This document shows, one piece after another, positions 25,355 through 35,872 of a DNA stretch of 64,000 nucleotides. The position numbers were made by a program, and so were the translations under genes. The first letter of the stretch is position 1. Each line of letters opens with the position of its first letter. This DNA is from Caulobacter hibisci (lineage in GTDB: Bacteria > Pseudomonadota > Alphaproteobacteria > Caulobacterales > Caulobacteraceae): NCBI RefSeq assembly GCF_016135805.1, contig NZ_JADWOX010000001.1, positions 124,001 through 188,000 on the forward strand, written 5' to 3'. The notes beneath the pieces were generated by a model. That model was given only the letters and a program-made list of their open reading frames with translations. It was not told the DNA's origin and did not search any database.

Positions 25355-26152
25355 GTGCCCACGCCTTCCGCCCTTCTCAACGTGATGATCGACGCCGCGC
25401 GCAAGGCCGCCCGGGGTCTGGCCCGTGACTTCGGCGAAGTCTCCGAGCTGCAGGTCTCCAAGAAGGGCGCGGGCGATTTCGTGACCAACGCCGACCTCAA
25501 GGCCGAGCAGACGATCTTCGAACTGCTGGCCAAGGCCCGCCCGGGCTACAGCTTCCTCGGCGAGGAGCGCGGCCTGATCGAGGGCACCGACAAGACCCAC
25601 ACCTGGATCGTCGATCCGCTGGACGGCACCACCAACTTCCTGCACGCCATCCCCCACTTCGCCGTCAACATCGCCCTGCAGCGCGAGGGCGAGGTCGTGG
25701 CCGGCGTCACCTACAACCCGATCACCCACGACCTGTTCTGGGTCGAAAAGGGCAAGGGCGCGTTCCTGGGCGCCGAGAAGCGCCTGCGCGTCGCCGCCCG
25801 CCGCCACCTGGACGAGGCCGTCCTGGCCACCGGCGTGCCCTTCGTCGGCAAGCCCGGCCACGGCCAGTTCCTGAAGGAGCTGCACCAGGTCAGCCAGAAG
25901 GTCGCCGGCGTGCGCCGCTTCGGCGCGGCCTCGCTCGACCTGGCCTGGGTCGCCGCCGGCCGCTTCGACGCCTTCTGGGAACGCAACCTGAAGCCCTGGG
26001 ACGTCGCCGCCGGCGTGCTGATGGTCCAGGAGTCGGGCGGCAAGGTCAGCACCATCGAAGAGCACGGCGACCCGGTGCAGGGCGCCTCGATCCTGGCCGC
26101 CAACCAGGACCTGCACCCGATGGTGCTGAAGGCCCTGCAAGCGGCCGGCTGA
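25355..26152 (+). CDS. suhB: inositol-1-monophosphatase family protein
   Basis: The 265-residue product has the FIG-superfamily metal site: GDFVTNADLKAEQ, FLGEERG, WIVDPLDGTTNFLHAIPHFAVNIAL, and the C-terminal LKPWDVAAGVLMVQESGG. These bind Mg2+ and hydrolyse phosphate monoesters such as myo-inositol 1-phosphate. Bacterial members of this type are usually named SuhB; an additional role in RNA metabolism is known for E. coli SuhB only. The start is GTG at 25355. A strong terminator follows. Confidence 0.9.
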   Translation: MPTPSALLNVMIDAARKAARGLARDFGEVSELQVSKKGAGDFVTNADLKAEQTIFELLAKARPGYSFLGEERGLIEGTDKTHTWIVDPLDGTTNFLHAIPHFAVNIALQREGEVVAGVTYNPITHDLFWVEKGKGAFLGAEKRLRVAARRHLDEAVLATGVPFVGKPGHGQFLKELHQVSQKVAGVRRFGAASLDLAWVAAGRFDAFWERNLKPWDVAAGVLMVQESGGKVSTIEEHGDPVQGASILAANQDLHPMVLKALQAAG

Positions 26153-26174
26153 GGCGCTTCGCCACGATGACGAC

Positions 26175-26210
26175 AAAGGCTCCGGGGTATCCCCCGGAGC
26201 CTTTTTCTTT
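26175..26210 (+). terminator. suhB intrinsic terminator
   Basis: Stem GGCTCCGGGG / CCCCGGAGCC with a short loop, extended by AAA/TTT pairs and followed by TTTTTCTTT. Confidence 0.93.
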
Positions 26211-26298
26211 GGCCGCGCCACGAGGCGTAGGGGGCGCGTCGCGCGAACCCAGGCTTTGAAATCACGCCGGTGTTCGCTGAACGACGTCGTCACGCGGC

Positions 26299-26321
26299 TG
26301 ACATCAAACCGACATCAAACC
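26299..26321 (+). promoter_or_regulatory. Pho-box-like tandem repeat
   Basis: CTGACAT-CAAA-CCGACAT-CAAA is two 7-mers with 11-nt periodicity, the architecture of the PhoB box (CTGTCAT, 4 nt, CTGTCAT). Each repeat differs from the consensus at one or two positions, but the two copies agree with each other over GACATCAAACC. It lies 59 nt before the start of the ECF sigma gene. Confidence 0.55.
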
Positions 26322-26379
26322 TCGTCGTCTCCGTCACGCAGGGCGCCTATAGCCACGCTCCGTCTGGGAGGCGTTGCGT

Positions 26380-26889
26380 GTGATCGGGAATGAGCAGGAG
26401 GTGGGGCGGACGCTGGCGACGCAGAACCGGATCCTGCTGGCCTATGTTCGCCGCCGGCTGGCGACGGCGGTCGACGCCGAGGACGTGGCGCAGGAGGCGA
26501 TCCTGCGCGTCCTGGCGCGGGCCCGCGACACGCTGATCGCCGACCCCCTGTTCTACGCCATGCGGGCGGCGCGCAACATCCTGGTCGACCGCGCTCGTCG
26601 GGCGGCCAGCGTCCAGATCGACGACCTGGAAGCGGCGGAGCTTTCCATCCATGGCGGCGCGACGCCGCTGGAGGCGTTGGACATGAGCGAGCGATCGAGG
26701 CTGTGCCAGAGGGCGCTGGAGGCGATGCCGCCCTTGCGGCGCGAGGTCTTCGTGCGCCGCCGGGCGGGCGAGGAGTCCTACGAGGCGATCGCCCGCGACC
26801 TGAAGCTGTCGATCGAGGCGGTGCAGAAGCATTATAGTCGCGCGGCCCAGACGCTGCGCCGGACGGCGGAGGGCCGCCATGTCGACTAG
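26380..26889 (+). CDS. FecI-like ECF sigma factor
   Basis: The 169-residue product has sigma region 2 (YVRRRLATAVDAEDVAQEAILRVLARA, then YAMRAARNILVDRARR) and region 4 (EAMPPLRREVFVRRRAGEESYEAIARDLKLSIEAVQKHYSRAAQTL). The downstream fecR gene makes it the sigma factor of a cell-surface-signalling unit, released when the cognate TonB receptor binds its ligand. The GTG at 26380 is chosen because GGGAGG lies 8 nt upstream; a TTG two codons earlier is too close to it. It overlaps fecR by 11 nt. Confidence 0.9.
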   Translation: MIGNEQEVGRTLATQNRILLAYVRRRLATAVDAEDVAQEAILRVLARARDTLIADPLFYAMRAARNILVDRARRAASVQIDDLEAAELSIHGGATPLEALDMSERSRLCQRALEAMPPLRREVFVRRRAGEESYEAIARDLKLSIEAVQKHYSRAAQTLRRTAEGRHVD

Positions 26890-27844
26890 GTCCGTGAACG
26901 CAAGAGACGATCGCGAGGCCGCCCTCTGGGCCGACGCCCGGCGCGAAGCCGGCTGGTCGCCGCGGCAGCAGGCGACGCTGGAGCAGTGGCTGGAGGGGCG
27001 GCCCGACCGCCACGACCTGCTGCGCCGGCACGAGGCGTTGATCGACGACGCCGCGGTGATCTGGGCCACCCAGCGGATGGCCCGGACGAGGACGACGCCG
27101 CGACGCTGGCAGGCCTGGACCGTGGGCGCGACGGCCAGCGCCGGTTTCGCCGTGATCCTCGGCGCCGTGGTCATGGTCGGCGGGGTTATGCCGCCGCGCG
27201 GCGACCTGATCGTCGGCGCCCGTGGCGTTCCCAAGCCCATCGCCCTGGCGGACGGCTCGGCGATCCGGCTGAACGGCCAGAGCCAGGTGCGGGTCGAACT
27301 GGGTCAGCGCGAGCGCCGGCTGCACCTGAAAGGCGAAGGCTTCTTCGAGGTGGCGCCCGACAAGAGCCGGCCGTTCTCGGTCGAGGTGGACGGGGTGCGG
27401 GTCACCGCCGTCGGCACGCGTTTCAACGTCGATCAGCGCCAGACCCCCGCCGGAGCGGTGGTCGAGGTCGAGGTGTTCGAGGGCGTCGTGAAGGTCACCG
27501 GGCGTGGTCCGTCGGTGAACGTCCGTGCGGGCGAGCGGGCCTGGGTGTCCGGCGGCGTCGTCCGGCACGCGGCCCTGGCGCGGCCCGAGCGGGAGACCGA
27601 CGTGCCGCCGTGGGCCAAGGGCTGGCTGGAGTTCAACGAGGCCACCCTGGGCAGCGTGGTCGAGGACCTGGAGCGGGCGACCGGCGTCGAGGTCACCCTG
27701 GCCGATCCGGCCGTGGGACGGGTGCTGGTCAGCGGCCGCTTCGCCTATGACGATCCCGAGAACGCCCTGGCCGCCATGGCGCGGCTGCATGGCTTCAAGC
27801 TGACTCGTCAGGGACCGGATCAATTCGAGATTTCAGGCGGTTAG
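26879..27844 (+). CDS. FecR family anti-sigma/sigma regulator
   Basis: The 321-residue product has a cytoplasmic N-terminal domain with the FecR/DUF4880 pattern (REAALWADARREAGWSPRQQATLEQWLEGRPDRHDLLRRHEALID), one membrane segment (about residues 80-101, ending GAVVMVGGV), and a periplasmic FecR domain (LADGSAIRLNGQSQVRVEL, RLHLKGEGFFEVAPDKSRPFSVEVDGVRVTAVGTRFNV). The C terminus has an STN-like fold. It should hold the upstream sigma factor inactive and pass the signal from the STN receptor encoded next. Confidence 0.92.
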   Translation: MSTRSVNARDDREAALWADARREAGWSPRQQATLEQWLEGRPDRHDLLRRHEALIDDAAVIWATQRMARTRTTPRRWQAWTVGATASAGFAVILGAVVMVGGVMPPRGDLIVGARGVPKPIALADGSAIRLNGQSQVRVELGQRERRLHLKGEGFFEVAPDKSRPFSVEVDGVRVTAVGTRFNVDQRQTPAGAVVEVEVFEGVVKVTGRGPSVNVRAGERAWVSGGVVRHAALARPERETDVPPWAKGWLEFNEATLGSVVEDLERATGVEVTLADPAVGRVLVSGRFAYDDPENALAAMARLHGFKLTRQGPDQFEISGG

Positions 27845-27865
27845 GCCTTCAGGAACAAGTTTTTA

Positions 27866-27877
27866 TGACAGGTGTCA
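27866..27877. promoter_or_regulatory. TGACA-GG-TGTCA palindrome upstream of the STN receptor gene
   Basis: A short perfect inverted repeat lies in the 94-nt gap between fecR and the receptor gene, where the sigma-dependent promoter is expected. Its left half ATGACAG is the complement of a PhoB half-site, but the second direct repeat is absent. Confidence 0.35.
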
Positions 27878-27938
27878 GGTCCCCGTCGGCCGCCGTCTAA
27901 CCCCGTAACGATCAGTTAGATCGCAGGGGATTTTTCGA

Positions 27939-30900
27939 ATGCGTATCCACAAGAGCGGGCTGCTGACGGCGGCGGCCGTCGCCGTCCTGGCCTCCGTCGC
28001 CGCGCCCGCCCACGCCTGGCAGGCGACCCGCAACGTCGAGGCGCGCGTCGCCATCGCCATCCCGGCCCAGGACCTGGGCCAGGCGTTGCAGACCCTGTCG
28101 CGCGACACCGGCCTGTCGATCGTCTTCGATCCGGGTCTGACCCGCGGGCGGACGTCCAACGCCGTCTCGGGCGCGATGACGGCCCGCGAGGCGCTGCGCA
28201 AGATGATCGCCGGATCGGGCATCGAGGCCCGCGAGGTGCGGGGCGTGCTGACCCTGGAGCGCCAGTCGGCGCAGGCCGAGATCGTGCCCCCCGACGCCGT
28301 CGAGGTCGATGGCGTCGTCGTCGGCTATGCGGCGGGCCTGCGCCGCTCGCTGGACGCCAAGCGCAAGTCCGACTTCATCTCCGACGTCATCAGCGCCGAC
28401 GACATGGGCGACCTGCCGGCCAACAACGTGGCGGAGTCGCTCTCGCGCCTGCCCGGCGTCAACGCCGTGCGCAACCACACCACCGGCGAGGGCGACCGGA
28501 TCACCATCCGCGGCCTGTCGACCGAACTGAACAACTACACGATGAACGGCGTGCGCATGGGCGGCACCGGCTCGCGCGACGACAACTTCTATCGCGGCGT
28601 CCGCCTCAGCTTTCTGCCGCCGGAAGGCATCGACTCGATCACCGTCATCAAGAGCCTGACGCCCGACCGCGACGGCGACGCCCTGGGCGGCTCGGTCGAC
28701 ATCCGCACCCCGACCGCCTTCGACCACACGCCGACCTACGGCGTCCTGTCGATGTCGGCCGGCATGCTGGACAAGTTCGACAACAAGACCTCGGGCGAGG
28801 TCGCCGGCTCGTTCGGCCGCCAGTTCAACGACCGCTGGGGCGTGTTCGTCACCGGCAGCTGGTCGCGCCGCAAGTCTCAGTTCGAGCAGAACGGCGCCGA
28901 CGGCGATAACCAGCCTTCGGTCTGGTACGCCGACAGCGAGACCCTGGGCTGGGATCCCGAGACCTTCGTCATGCGCGGCATGGACCTGGCCGTCGGCGAG
29001 ACCGAGGTCGAGCGGCGCGGCGTCAACACCAGCCTCGATTATCGCGGCGACGACCACGACTTTCACCTGCGCGGCCAGTTCAACGAGTACACCAAGGACG
29101 AGTTCAGCAACCGCCTGAACTTCCGCAACGACACGGGCAAGAACTCGACCCGGCTGACCCAGGTCGACAAGACCATGACCGGCCTGGCCTCGCCGGAGGC
29201 CTCGATCATCGGCTCGGACTCCAAGCTGGGGCGCATCTACAGCTACACCACGGCCCAGATCGTCGACCGCGACGGCGACGGCCGCATTACCGACGCCGAC
29301 CGCTCGACCAAGTCCTACTACACCCTGGACGGCGCCTCGGGGACCTGGGACCCGCAGGGCTTCCGCCTGCGGCGCTTCTGGGAAGGCTCGCGCGAGACCG
29401 GCTCGCTGATGTCGCTGAACTTCGGGGGCGTCAGCCGCTGGGGCGACTTCAAGGTCGACTACGACCTGTCCTACGCCAAGTCCGAGGACAATATCGACGA
29501 CAGCTACGAGATGGAGTTCCGCAGCGACAAGTACGGCTGGCTGGGCAACAAGGGCGTCGCCGTCACCAATTTCGGCGACAGCCGCTTTCCCAAGTGGGTG
29601 CTGAACGACGCCGGCATGGCGGCGATCCACGACAACAGCCAGTACGCCTTCGCGGGCCTGTCGGGCGAGATCGGCGGCGCGCAGGAACGGCTGTGGCAGG
29701 GCCAGTTCAACGTCGAATGGCGTCCGAACGCGACCTGGCTGGAGTCGGTGAAGACCGGCGGCAAGGTCTACAGCTCCAAGCGCTCGACCTATAGCGGCGA
29801 GTTCATGGACCTGGACGCCGACGGCACCCTGGCCGACTTCTCGCAGTTCTACGGGGAGGAGGTCACCAGCCTGTTCGACGGCGAATATTCCGGGATCTAT
29901 CGCCTGGGCACGGTCATCGACAACAAGGCCATGCTGGCCGAGCTGCAGCGCGCCATGGCCGGTAACAGCACCTTCTTCGAGGGCTTCGCCACCGATCCCG
30001 CCAACGCCGAACTGAGCGGCGAGGACAGCTTCGCCTTCAACGAAAACATCTTCGCCGGCTACCTGATGGGGACCGCCCGGTTCGGCAACGCCCAGGTCAT
30101 CGGCGGCCTCCGCGTCGAAAGCACCCGCAACGAGATCGACGCCTACATCCTCGACGAGGTCCAGGGCGGCCACTACTCGACCGACAAGAGCGACTTCACC
30201 AACGTCCTGCCGTCGATCCACCTGAACTACAGCCTGGACGACCGCACCAAGCTGCGCGCGGCGATCTGGACCAGCTTCGCCCGCCCAGACATCGCCCGCA
30301 TGTCGTCGGCCCGCGAGTACGGCTACGACACCGATCCCGATGGTGACGGCGACGAGAACCCGACCAGCGAGTGGATCCTGGTCTCGATCGAGCAGGGCAA
30401 TCCCGACCTGAAGCCGATGAAAGCGATCAACTACGACCTGTCGATCGAGCGCTACAACGGCGACACCGGCGCCTATTCGCTGGGTCTGTTCTACAAGGAC
30501 ATCAAGAACTTCCTGTACCGCTCCTCGTCGTCGAACATCCGCGACGGGACGGCCGGGACCAACGTCAGCCCCGACGGCGTGACCATCTCGATGCCCAACA
30601 ACGGCAAGTGGGCGCGGGTCTATGGCGTGGAAATCAGCGCCCAGCAGGTGTTCCACTGGCTGCCGGGTCCGCTGTCGGCGCTGGGCGCCAGCGTCAACCT
30701 GACCCTCCAGAAGTCCGAAGCCGAGACCGGCATCTCCTGGCACCCGGCGGGCTATACCCTGCCGCTGATGGAGACGCCCGAGCGGGTCGCCAACATCCAG
30801 CTGTTCTGGGAGTACAAGGGCTGGGAAGCCTACGCCGCCTACAGCTACCAGTCGGAATTCCTCGAAGGCATCCAGGACTTCGGCAACAACCCGTATGAAC

Positions 30901-31088
30901 AGGACTACGAGTTCGTGGACCTGAACGTGCGGCGCAAGCTGTGGAAGGGCGCGACGGCGTCGCTGCAGGTCCAGAACCTCTTCGACAGCCACACCTACTG
31001 GTACACGGCCGGCGACAGCACCAGCTCCAGCCGGGCCTACATCAAGAACGGGCGATCCATCTCGCTCGGCCTGAACTACGTCTTCTGA
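27939..31088 (+). CDS. TonB-dependent receptor with STN signalling domain
   Basis: The 1049-residue product has a signal peptide (ending APAHAW), an N-terminal STN domain (IPAQDLGQALQTLSRDTGLSIVFD ... REALRKMIAGSGIEA, about residues 35-110), a plug domain with the VAESLSRLPGVNAVRN and RGLSTELNNYTMNGVRM motifs, and a large barrel ending SISLGLNYVF. The style is that of the TIGR01782 TonB receptors of Caulobacter and Xanthomonas. The STN domain plus the upstream FecI/FecR genes make it a signalling receptor that induces its own gene. The phosphoesterase gene starts 11 nt after its stop, so a phosphate-containing ligand is likely but not proven. Confidence 0.94.
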   Translation: MRIHKSGLLTAAAVAVLASVAAPAHAWQATRNVEARVAIAIPAQDLGQALQTLSRDTGLSIVFDPGLTRGRTSNAVSGAMTAREALRKMIAGSGIEAREVRGVLTLERQSAQAEIVPPDAVEVDGVVVGYAAGLRRSLDAKRKSDFISDVISADDMGDLPANNVAESLSRLPGVNAVRNHTTGEGDRITIRGLSTELNNYTMNGVRMGGTGSRDDNFYRGVRLSFLPPEGIDSITVIKSLTPDRDGDALGGSVDIRTPTAFDHTPTYGVLSMSAGMLDKFDNKTSGEVAGSFGRQFNDRWGVFVTGSWSRRKSQFEQNGADGDNQPSVWYADSETLGWDPETFVMRGMDLAVGETEVERRGVNTSLDYRGDDHDFHLRGQFNEYTKDEFSNRLNFRNDTGKNSTRLTQVDKTMTGLASPEASIIGSDSKLGRIYSYTTAQIVDRDGDGRITDADRSTKSYYTLDGASGTWDPQGFRLRRFWEGSRETGSLMSLNFGGVSRWGDFKVDYDLSYAKSEDNIDDSYEMEFRSDKYGWLGNKGVAVTNFGDSRFPKWVLNDAGMAAIHDNSQYAFAGLSGEIGGAQERLWQGQFNVEWRPNATWLESVKTGGKVYSSKRSTYSGEFMDLDADGTLADFSQFYGEEVTSLFDGEYSGIYRLGTVIDNKAMLAELQRAMAGNSTFFEGFATDPANAELSGEDSFAFNENIFAGYLMGTARFGNAQVIGGLRVESTRNEIDAYILDEVQGGHYSTDKSDFTNVLPSIHLNYSLDDRTKLRAAIWTSFARPDIARMSSAREYGYDTDPDGDGDENPTSEWILVSIEQGNPDLKPMKAINYDLSIERYNGDTGAYSLGLFYKDIKNFLYRSSSSNIRDGTAGTNVSPDGVTISMPNNGKWARVYGVEISAQQVFHWLPGPLSALGASVNLTLQKSEAETGISWHPAGYTLPLMETPERVANIQLFWEYKGWEAYAAYSYQSEFLEGIQDFGNNPYEQDYEFVDLNVRRKLWKGATASLQVQNLFDSHTYWYTAGDSTSSSRAYIKNGRSISLGLNYVF

Positions 31089-31099
31089 TCGGGGCCGAC

Positions 31100-32461
31100 A
31101 TGAAAACCTCCCGCATTCTGATGCTCGGGGCCGCCTTGGCGGCCCTGGGCGGCCAGGCCCTGGCGCAGACCGATCGCCCCCCGCGTCCGGAACCCGCGCC
31201 CGTCCAGGCGTCCGACCTTCCGGTGGTCGCGCCCACCGTCCAGCCGGAACGGATCATCCTGAACCTGACCGCCGACCCGGCGCACGAGATGGCCGTGACC
31301 TGGCGCACCGCGCCGGGCCTCGCGGGCCATGTCGAATATGCCGAGGCCGAGGATGGGCCGGACTTCATCGAGAAGGCCGTGCGCATTCCCGCCGTCACCG
31401 ACGACGCGACCCTCGCCGTGCGCGAGGATCCGGCGTTCCGCGCAGCCTACCACGCGACGGTGCTGAAGGGGCTGAAGCCGGAGACGGTCTACGCCTATCG
31501 CGTCGGCGACGGTCAGCGCTGGTCCGAGTGGCTGCAGTTCCGCACCGCCGCCACGAGCGCCAAGCCCTTCACCTTCCTCTACATGGGGGACATGCAGAAC
31601 AACATCCTCAGCGAGGCCTCGCGCACGATGAGGATGGCGTTCCGCAAGGCCGGCGACGCCGCCTTCGTCATCCATGCCGGCGACCTGATCAATCGCCACG
31701 ACAGCGACAACGAATGGGGCGAATGGTTCGCCGCCGGCGGCTTCCTCTACGCCCAGACGCCGCAGATGCCGACGCCGGGCAATCACGAATACGGCCGCGG
31801 CCCGGTGCTGAACCCGCAGTGGCGGCGCCAGTTCACCCTGCCGGAGACCGGCCCGGCGGGCGTCGAGAAGCTGAAGGAGACGGCCTGGACCGTCGACTAC
31901 CAGGGCCTGCGCCTGATCTCGGTCGACGCCCCGCTGTTCCACGGCGACGAGGCCATGCGGGCGGAGATGGTGCGCTGGCTGGATGGCCTGCTGGCCGACA
32001 ATCCCAACCGCTGGACGGCGCTGTTCCTGCACTTCCCGCTGTTCTCGGTCGATCCCGACCGCGACAACGCCCGGGTGCGCGACGCCCTCAAGCCCCTGAT
32101 CGACAAGTACCATGTCGACCTGGTGCTGCAGGCCCACGACCACGGCTATGCGCGCGGCGCCATCGGCGCCGGGGCGATGACCAATGCGGGGCCGGGCCAT
32201 CCGTCCGACAAGGGCTCGACCTATGTGGTGTCGGTCGCGGGGCCGAAAATGTATCCCGTGGCCCCGCTCAGCTGGGCCACCCGAACGGCGGCGCGCACCC
32301 AGACCTTCCAGACCCTGGACGTGTCGCCGCAGGCCGTGACCTATCGCGCCTTCACCGCCACCGGCCGGCAGCTGGACGCCTTCCGCCTGACCAAGAGCGC
32401 CAAGGGCGTGACGCGGGTGGAGACCCTGACGCCGGCGAAGACGGCGGGCGAGCGCCGCTGA
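31100..32461 (+). CDS. secreted purple-acid-phosphatase-like metallophosphoesterase
   Basis: The 453-residue product has a signal peptide (MKTSRILMLGAALAALGGQALAQ), an N-terminal Fn3-like domain (PERIILNLTADPAHEMAVTWRTAP), and a calcineurin-like catalytic domain. The binuclear metal-site motifs appear in order: YMGDMQ, HAGDLINRHDSD, TPGNHEYG, LFLHFPLFS and QAHDHGYARG. It should cleave phosphate esters in the periplasm or at the cell surface. The start at 31100 opens the signal peptide; the longer frame upstream lies within the receptor gene. Co-transcription with the receptor gene is likely from the 11-nt gap. Confidence 0.9.
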   Translation: MKTSRILMLGAALAALGGQALAQTDRPPRPEPAPVQASDLPVVAPTVQPERIILNLTADPAHEMAVTWRTAPGLAGHVEYAEAEDGPDFIEKAVRIPAVTDDATLAVREDPAFRAAYHATVLKGLKPETVYAYRVGDGQRWSEWLQFRTAATSAKPFTFLYMGDMQNNILSEASRTMRMAFRKAGDAAFVIHAGDLINRHDSDNEWGEWFAAGGFLYAQTPQMPTPGNHEYGRGPVLNPQWRRQFTLPETGPAGVEKLKETAWTVDYQGLRLISVDAPLFHGDEAMRAEMVRWLDGLLADNPNRWTALFLHFPLFSVDPDRDNARVRDALKPLIDKYHVDLVLQAHDHGYARGAIGAGAMTNAGPGHPSDKGSTYVVSVAGPKMYPVAPLSWATRTAARTQTFQTLDVSPQAVTYRAFTATGRQLDAFRLTKSAKGVTRVETLTPAKTAGERR

Positions 32462-32484
32462 TCCTGGGGGGCTGCCCGAGGCCT

Positions 32485-34031
<1,547 letters not shown>

Positions 34032-34035
<4 letters not shown>

Positions 34036-35576
34036 GCGCCGCGCGCCTTCAGCGACGGGGCGGGGGAGGGGGCGGCTTCCGCGCCGGTCGTTTCCATGGC
34101 GCGCAGATAGGCCTCCAGCCGCGCGACGCCGTCCGGTCCGATGTGCAGGCCCAGCTTGCTGCGGCGGAAGAGGATGTCCTGCGCGGTGCGGGCCCATTCG
34201 TGGGCGACCAGATAGTCGACCTCGGCGGCGTGCAGGCCGGCGCCGAAATCCTCGCCCAGCTTGGCGAGATCACGCGCCTCGCCGAGGATCGTCCTGGCGC
34301 GCGAGCCGTAGGAGCGCGCCAGGCGGAAGGCCAGGTCTTCGGGCAGGAACGGATGTTCGGTACGCAGCGCCCCGGCCAGCGCCTTGCGGTCGAGGTCGGG
34401 AAGGTCGCCGCCGGGCAGCACCGCCCCCTTCGTCCACGACGGGCCGGCCTTTGGGAAGAACGGCGCCAGGCGCTCGAGCACGTGATCGGCCAGGCGGCGA
34501 TAGGTGGTGATCTTGCCGCCGAACACCGACAGCACCGGCGCCTCGTCCTGCGGCGCGTCCACCTCCAGCACATAGTCGCGGGTGACCGCCGAGGCGCTGT
34601 CTGCGTTGTCGTCGAACAGCGGGCGCACGCCGGAATAGCTCCAGGCCACGTCCTTGGCCGTCACGCCCTTGCGGAAGTAGCGGTTGACGCTTTCGCACAG
34701 GTAATCGACCTCGGCCGGATCGATCCTGGCGGGGCCGGGGGCGGCGTCCCACGCCACGTCGGTGGTGCCCACCAGGGTGAAGCGGTCCTCGTAGGGGATG
34801 GCGAAGACGATCCGGCGGTCGGGGTTCTGCAGCATGTAGGCGTGGTCGCCCTCGAACAGCCGGGGCACGACGATGTGGCTGCCCTTGATCAGGCGCGTGG
34901 CGCTGCCGGTCTTCACGCTCAGGGCGCCGCCCAGCACTTCGGAGACCCAGGGGCCGGCGGCGTTGACGATCGCCCGGGCGCGCACCGTGCGTTCGGCGCC
35001 GTCCGTGGTCCGCAGGCGCGCCTCCCAGAGGCCGTCGATCCGGCGCGCGGAGATCAGCTTGGTGCGGGTTTGGATCTCGGCGCCGCGCTCGGCGGCGTCC
35101 ACGGCGTTCAGCGTCACCAGCCGGGCGTCGTCCACCCAGCAGTCCGAATAGACGAAGGCCTTGCGGTATTGCGGCAGCAGGGCCGCGCCTTCCGGCGCGC
35201 CCGTCAGGCCAAGCCCGCTCGAGCCGGGCAGGCGGCGACGGCCGCCCAGGTGGTCGTAGAGAAACAGGCCCAGCCGGACCAGCCAAGCCGGACGCGTGGC
35301 GTTGGCGTGCGGCAGTACGAAGCGCAGCGGCCAGATGATGTGGGGCGCCATGGCCAGCAGGGTCTCGCGCTCTTCCAGCGCTTCGCGGACCAGGCGGAAC
35401 TCGTAATATTCCAGATAGCGCAGGCCGCCGTGCACCAGCTTGGTGCTGGCCGAGGAGGTGGCGCTGGCCAGGTCGTCCTGTTCGACCAGAAGCACGGAGA
35501 GGCCTCGGCCGACCGCGTCCCGCGCGACGCCCGCGCCGTTGACGCCGCCACCGACCACCAGAAGGTCGAACTCCAT
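34032..35576 (-). CDS. glpD: glycerol-3-phosphate dehydrogenase, FAD-dependent
   Basis: The 514-residue product oxidises sn-glycerol 3-phosphate to dihydroxyacetone phosphate and passes electrons to quinone at the inner membrane. The FAD-binding [52 protein letters not shown] stretch is typical, as are the RDYVLEV and [11 protein letters not shown] motifs later. The start may be ATG at 35576 or GTG at 35594; neither has a good ribosome-binding site. It is the first gene of the glpDK operon and is divergent from a GlpR-type repressor gene. Confidence 0.95.
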
Positions 35577-35633
35577 ACCCGACGCGTCTCCCACTCATAG
35601 CTGAGGCTGTCGAAGTGCAGCTTTAATCGCAAA

Positions 35634-35655
35634 TACGAAAGCCTAAAACGAAAGT
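35634..35655. promoter_or_regulatory. candidate GlpR operator between glpD and the regulator gene
   Basis: Two CGAAA boxes 13 nt apart (ACGAAAG-CCTAA-AACGAAAG) lie in an AT-rich patch about 60 nt upstream of glpD. DeoR/GlpR operators commonly contain such short repeated boxes. A very similar pair is at 36865. Confidence 0.5.
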
Positions 35656-35872
35656 AAATCCGCAAATTCACGTCCAAACACAGCCGGATGGAGGCGCGCG
35701 TGAGCGGTCGTCTCGACAAGTTGGGCGCGTGTCCCTTGGCCGGGCGGACTTTCAGGATCAACGCGCGCGCGGATGGGGACGTTTCGCGTATCGCGGCGAT
35801 TTGTCGAACATCGCGGCCTGGGCTAACCAGAGGCGGACTGGCGCGCCGAGGCGAGGCCTGGGAGTTGGTTTG

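Noticed and set aside
27912..30992. 1026-codon open frame opposite the STN receptor gene
   Set aside because: It is a shadow frame with low-complexity translation; the receptor on the plus strand has all expected domains.
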